NCBI RefSeq assembly: GCF_017355265.1
Contig: NZ_JADIJQ010000002.1
Span: 1 to 64,000, forward strand
Reading direction: 5' to 3'
Length of the DNA: 64,000 bases
DNA from: Tessaracoccus sp. SD287
GTDB lineage: Bacteria; Actinomycetota; Actinomycetes; Propionibacteriales; Propionibacteriaceae
Below are positions 61,724-64,000 of the stretch, piece by piece. The notes under the pieces were generated by a model that ran no database searches, was not told the origin of the DNA, and worked only from the letters and a program-made list of their open reading frames with translations. Made by a program: the position numbers and the translations under genes. Each line of letters begins with the position of its first letter. Position 1 is the first letter of the stretch.

Positions 61724-61900
61724 ATGTGCAGAGCAGTCACCTGCAAGCAGTGCGGCAAGACCACCTGGGCCGGTTGCGGCCAGCACGTCGACGCGGTCAT
61801 GCGCGGTGTCCCCGCCTCCCAGCGGTGCCCCGGCAACCATCCGGCCGCACCGGCCAAGCAGCGGGCGTCCAACCCGTTCGCCCGCTTGTTCGGACGCTGA
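61724..61900 (+). CDS. 58-aa Cys-rich zinc-ribbon-like protein
   Basis: Short gene with a clear AAGGAA ribosome site (about 61714-61719) before ATG 61724. It starts MCRAVTCKQCGKTTWAGCGQ, then HVDAVMRGVP and RCPGNH, giving C2, C7, C10, C18, C35 and His residues that could bind zinc or carry persulfide. The tail is basic (AKQRASNPFARLFGR). The N-terminal pattern is shared by many short actinobacterial proteins without assigned function. It sits between the CoADR-rhodanese and the CstR-like repressor, so a role in reactive-sulfur handling is likely by context only. Confidence 0.85.
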   Translation: MCRAVTCKQCGKTTWAGCGQHVDAVMRGVPASQRCPGNHPAAPAKQRASNPFARLFGR

Positions 61901-61916
61901 AGGAAGCGGCAGCACA

Positions 61917-62201
61917 ATGGACACCATGAAGACACCTGATCCCGGCGCGCAGCGTCGCATCCTGAACCGGCTGCGACGTGCCCGCGGGCAGCTGGATGCC
62001 GTCCTGGCCGCCGTCGAGGGCGGCGCCCCCTGTCGCGACGTGGTCACCCAACTGGCCGCCGTCTCCAGCGCCCTGGACAAGGCGGGTTTCGCGATCGTCG
62101 CCTCAGCCATGAAGGACTGCGTGGACGACCCGGACGCCGCCGCGGCCGAGGACGGCCTGACCACCGAGGAACTCGAGAAGCTGTTCCTGATGCTGGCCTG
62201 A
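61917..62201 (+). CDS. CsoR/CstR-family repressor, CstR-like
   Basis: 94-aa all-helical DUF156 repressor. It begins RRILNRLRRARGQLDAVLAAVE and contains GAPCRDVVTQLAAVSSALDKAGFAIVASAMKDCVDDP. The first (PCRDV) and second (KDCV) conserved cysteines are present. The histidine that copper-sensing CsoR has four residues before the second Cys is Ala here (ASAMKDC). Loss of that His with both Cys kept points to a per/polysulfide sensor like CstR rather than a copper sensor. The target is the ATACCC-N4-GGGTAT dyad at 59949. An alternative start is ATG 61926. Confidence 0.88.
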   Translation: MDTMKTPDPGAQRRILNRLRRARGQLDAVLAAVEGGAPCRDVVTQLAAVSSALDKAGFAIVASAMKDCVDDPDAAAAEDGLTTEELEKLFLMLA

Positions 62202-62233
62202 CCAGGCCCGACGGCGCCCGCCCAGGTCAGGCC
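62195..62233. terminator. bidirectional hairpin across two stop codons
   Basis: GGCCTGACC (62195-62203) pairs perfectly with GGTCAGGCC (62225-62233) around a 21-nt loop. It includes the stop codons of the repressor gene and of the opposing secreted-protein gene. There is no T-run. Confidence 0.6.
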
Positions 62234-63525
62234 ATCAGTGTGTAGGCCTGGGCACCGGACAGGATCTGGCGTGCGGCTCCCCACCGCCCCAGGTTGTTGG
62301 CGTAGGTGAACACCTCACCGTCGCCGCGCTTGCCGACCAGGTCACCGCGTCGGTCACCCGACAGGTCCCCGGGGCTGAAGGCGAGGACGAAGCCCTGCCA
62401 GTTGCGCCCGACCTGCTTGCCCGAGGCAATGTTGGCACCAGCGGCCCCGGCGTACATCCACAGCGTTCCGTCGCCACGGATGGCCAGCAGGTCGGAGCGG
62501 CCGTCACCGGTGAAGTCGCCGACGCTCAGCAACTGCTGCATGCCGTTCCAGTTGGTGCCGACATGGGCGATGCTGGACAGTCCGTCGGGGGTCAGAACGT
62601 AGCGGAACAGTGCCCCGTCGGTGGCGCGGCGCGCCACCACGTACTGGGTGGGCCCGCCACCCAGGCTGCCGACCGGGACGATCATGTCCATCGATCCCCA
62701 GTTCTTGCCGACCTGCTTCCAGGTGCTCAGGTAGCCGTTCCCGGTGGCCCGGTACAGCCACAGGGAGTCGTCGCCGGTGCGCCGGGCGAGCAGGTCGCTG
62801 CGTCCGTCCCCGTCCACGTCGGCGACCTGGGTGATGTAGTCCATGCCGGACCAGCCGGTGCCGACCTGACCCAGGTACGTCAGCCTGCCGGTGGTCGACC
62901 CGGCATGAATCTGCAGGCCACCGCGGGCGTCGACGGCGTAGACATCAGCGATGCCGTCGCCGGTGTGGTCACCCAGCACCCCAGTGATCGGCGTGGCGAC
63001 GCGCGGTGGCTCCACCACCGCCGGCTGCATCGGCCAGGAGGGTGGCGTCGCCGGCCCACTCTGCCAGTTCACGAAATGCCAGCCCTGGACGGTGCCTGGC
63101 ACCGGCGTCGATTGACTGGCGCCGACCTGCGCGAAGCTCCAGGCGACGTCGTCCCCGGCGGTGGTCCCACTCCAGTACGACCAGTAGTGGGTGGCACTGG
63201 GCGAGGCCGGGTGGCCGTTGATGGCGGTGATGAAGGAATCGCCGGTGACGGTGAAGCCGGCGCTGCGCAACGCCTGCAGGCCGGAACCGAACTCGGTGGC
63301 GCAGCCCCCGGACTGCGTGCCGGCCTCGTCCTCGACGAGGACCCAGACATTCTTGGCGGCCAGGCAGGCGTCGGCGGCCTGGGCATTGGCGGGCACGACC
63401 TTGGCGGGCAGTACGTGGGCGGGTGGGGACGTGGGAGGACTGGTGTCGGCGTGGGCAACGACGCCCTGGACCAGCAGCAGGCTGGTCAGGATGCCGAGCA
63501 CCAGCGACGAGCGACGAACAGGCAT
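62227..63525 (-). CDS. secreted protein: DUF4430/transcobalamin-like domain plus FG-GAP repeats
   Basis: 432 aa. A signal peptide (MPVRRSSLVLGILTSLLLVQGVVAHA) leads to a domain at about 50-160: ACLAAKNVWVLVEDEAGTQSGGCATEFGSGLQALRSAGFTV, THYWSYWSG and WSFAQVGASQSTPVPGTVQGW. Its length and the W/Y-rich hairpins resemble DUF4430/transcobalamin C-terminal modules, which bind cobalamin in related proteins. The rest is a beta-propeller of FG-GAP/VCBS repeats (DHTGDGIADVYAV, DVDGDGRSDLLARRTGD, DFTGDGRSDLLAI, DLSGDRRGDLVGKRG), Ca-binding-like. Control by a cobalamin riboswitch supports a B12-related role; scavenging is inference. Start ATG 63525 is fixed by signal peptide and ribosome site. Confidence 0.75.
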   Translation of the reverse strand: MPVRRSSLVLGILTSLLLVQGVVAHADTSPPTSPPAHVLPAKVVPANAQAADACLAAKNVWVLVEDEAGTQSGGCATEFGSGLQALRSAGFTVTGDSFITAINGHPASPSATHYWSYWSGTTAGDDVAWSFAQVGASQSTPVPGTVQGWHFVNWQSGPATPPSWPMQPAVVEPPRVATPITGVLGDHTGDGIADVYAVDARGGLQIHAGSTTGRLTYLGQVGTGWSGMDYITQVADVDGDGRSDLLARRTGDDSLWLYRATGNGYLSTWKQVGKNWGSMDMIVPVGSLGGGPTQYVVARRATDGALFRYVLTPDGLSSIAHVGTNWNGMQQLLSVGDFTGDGRSDLLAIRGDGTLWMYAGAAGANIASGKQVGRNWQGFVLAFSPGDLSGDRRGDLVGKRGDGEVFTYANNLGRWGAARQILSGAQAYTLMA

Positions 63526-63710
63526 GAGGTGTTCCTTTCGAGGTTCCCGCGGGGGGGGCACAGGAACCTCGAAAGGACCCACCCTCGATACCGCGCGAGT
63601 CAACTGTGGTGATGTCGCGGTTCGGTCCGGCTGGTGCGCCTGCGACGCACTTACGGTTGCGGGTCAGCCCGGGAATCGCACCCGGTTCTCGCCTCGACCC
63701 CGTCAGACTA
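63526..63710 (-). promoter_or_regulatory. cobalamin riboswitch with ribosome-site-sequestering hairpin
   Basis: On the complement, GAACCGGGTGCGATTCCCGG followed by GCTGACCCGCAACCGTAAGTG (63648-63688) is the conserved core of B12 riboswitches; a B12-box-like AGCCGGACCGAACCGCGAC (about 63614-63632) lies downstream. The expression platform is a perfect 15-bp hairpin, TCCTTTCGAGGTTCC/GGAACCTCGAAAGGA (63533-63547 with 63563-63577), which buries AAAGGA, the ribosome site 7 nt before the ATG. TAGTCT (63705-63710) is a likely -10. Confidence 0.93.
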
Positions 63711-63809
63711 TCTCGTGCGGCTCGTGCGGAGGGTGAACTTTCGTGGACGCTTTGGCGACTGAGGGGACCCCCTTCACAGCCGTGTCCGGGCGTGTGGTTG
63801 ATTGGGCCC

Positions 63810-64000
63810 ATGAGTGAACACGGCGCACGGCGGGTCGTGATCGTCGAGGACGACGATGACATCCGCGGCCTGATGGGGACGGTCCTGGACCGGATGGGCT
63901 ATGAGGTGATAGCGCTGGCCAGGGGCGAGGACGCCCTTGACTCGGTGCGCTCACACGACCCGGATCTGGTGACCCTGGACATGGGCCTGCCGGGAATGGA
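63810..64000 (+). CDS. response regulator receiver domain, truncated by window end
   Basis: 63 residues are visible. The receiver signature is complete so far: VVIVEDDDDIRGLMGTVL (acidic pocket), helix and RGEDALDSVRSHDPDLVTLDMGLPGM, with the phosphoacceptor Asp in TLDMGLPG. The output domain and its kinase lie beyond the window. ATG 63810 has no ribosome site or clear -10 in the usual leaderless place. It is divergent from the riboswitch-controlled gene, with about 100 bp between transcript starts. Confidence 0.9.
   Translation, partial: MSEHGARRVVIVEDDDDIRGLMGTVLDRMGYEVIALARGEDALDSVRSHDPDLVTLDMGLPGM

Overview
The window is about 64 kb of very GC-rich, densely coding DNA with an ordinary actinobacterial chromosomal gene set. 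A strictly polyphosphate-type glucokinase, cobTUS, a type-2 (long) IleS behind a translational T-box, a fused RmlCD, LysC with an internal beta-subunit start and abundant leaderless promoters all suggest a Propionibacteriaceae-like actinobacterium. That assignment is inference; no 16S gene is present. There is no integrase, transposase, CRISPR array or prophage.

Layout. 1-10.0 kb holds housekeeping genes: a PH-domain membrane protein (5' truncated), ppgK, argS, an aldo/keto reductase, a NIPSNAP-like protein, an unusually E. coli-like ugd, a SanA/DUF218 protein, pgi and an SH3b cell-wall protein. 10-19.2 kb has a KDPG-aldolase-like pseudoenzyme candidate, a GNAT, a Ski2-like helicase, a HEAT-repeat protein behind a textbook MerR promoter, and a convergent operon GH1 beta-glucosidase > MerR-HEAT fusion regulator > glycosyltransferase. 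19.2-22.9 kb has a PEBP protein, a secreted cutinase-like hydrolase, a 52-bp tandem repeat tract, a divergent VOC/AraC pair, and tRNA-Leu(CAG) with a strong terminator.

23.1-33.1 kb is the most unusual part: one tightly packed operon of a Thr/Pro-rich small protein, a HopA1-like putative lyase, a protein kinase with a PqqD/RRE-like N-terminus, and two giant proteins (1047 and 1352 aa) of unknown function. The kinase plus HopA1-like pair recalls the LanK/LanY enzymes of class V lanthipeptides, but the candidate substrate has no cysteine and the giant proteins do not belong to any RiPP pathway I know. 33.1-36.2 kb is a three-gene overlapping operon (HSL-type hydrolase, HxxxDG acyltransferase, zinc-ribbon membrane protein).

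36.2-43.3 kb: epimerase, OYE-family oxidoreductase, then an exopolysaccharide/dTDP-rhamnose block (initiating glycosylphosphotransferase, rmlA, rmlB, rmlCD). 43.4-49.4 kb: thioesterase-cupin pair, lysC-murJ, DUF1707 protein-oxidoreductase. 49.7-55.3 kb: secreted subtilase, then cobT-cobU-cobS. 55.4-64 kb: 2H phosphoesterase-like protein, small GNAT, T-box-controlled ileS, a reactive-sulfur operon (CoA-disulfide reductase-rhodanese, 58-aa Cys-rich protein, CstR-like repressor), a secreted protein under a cobalamin riboswitch whose expression platform hides its ribosome-binding site, and the start of a response regulator.

Regulatory layer. At least 13 genes have a TANNNT -10 element ending 6-7 nt before the start codon, so leaderless transcription appears common. 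Convergent gene pairs are usually separated by compact GC-rich hairpins that overlap the stop codons.
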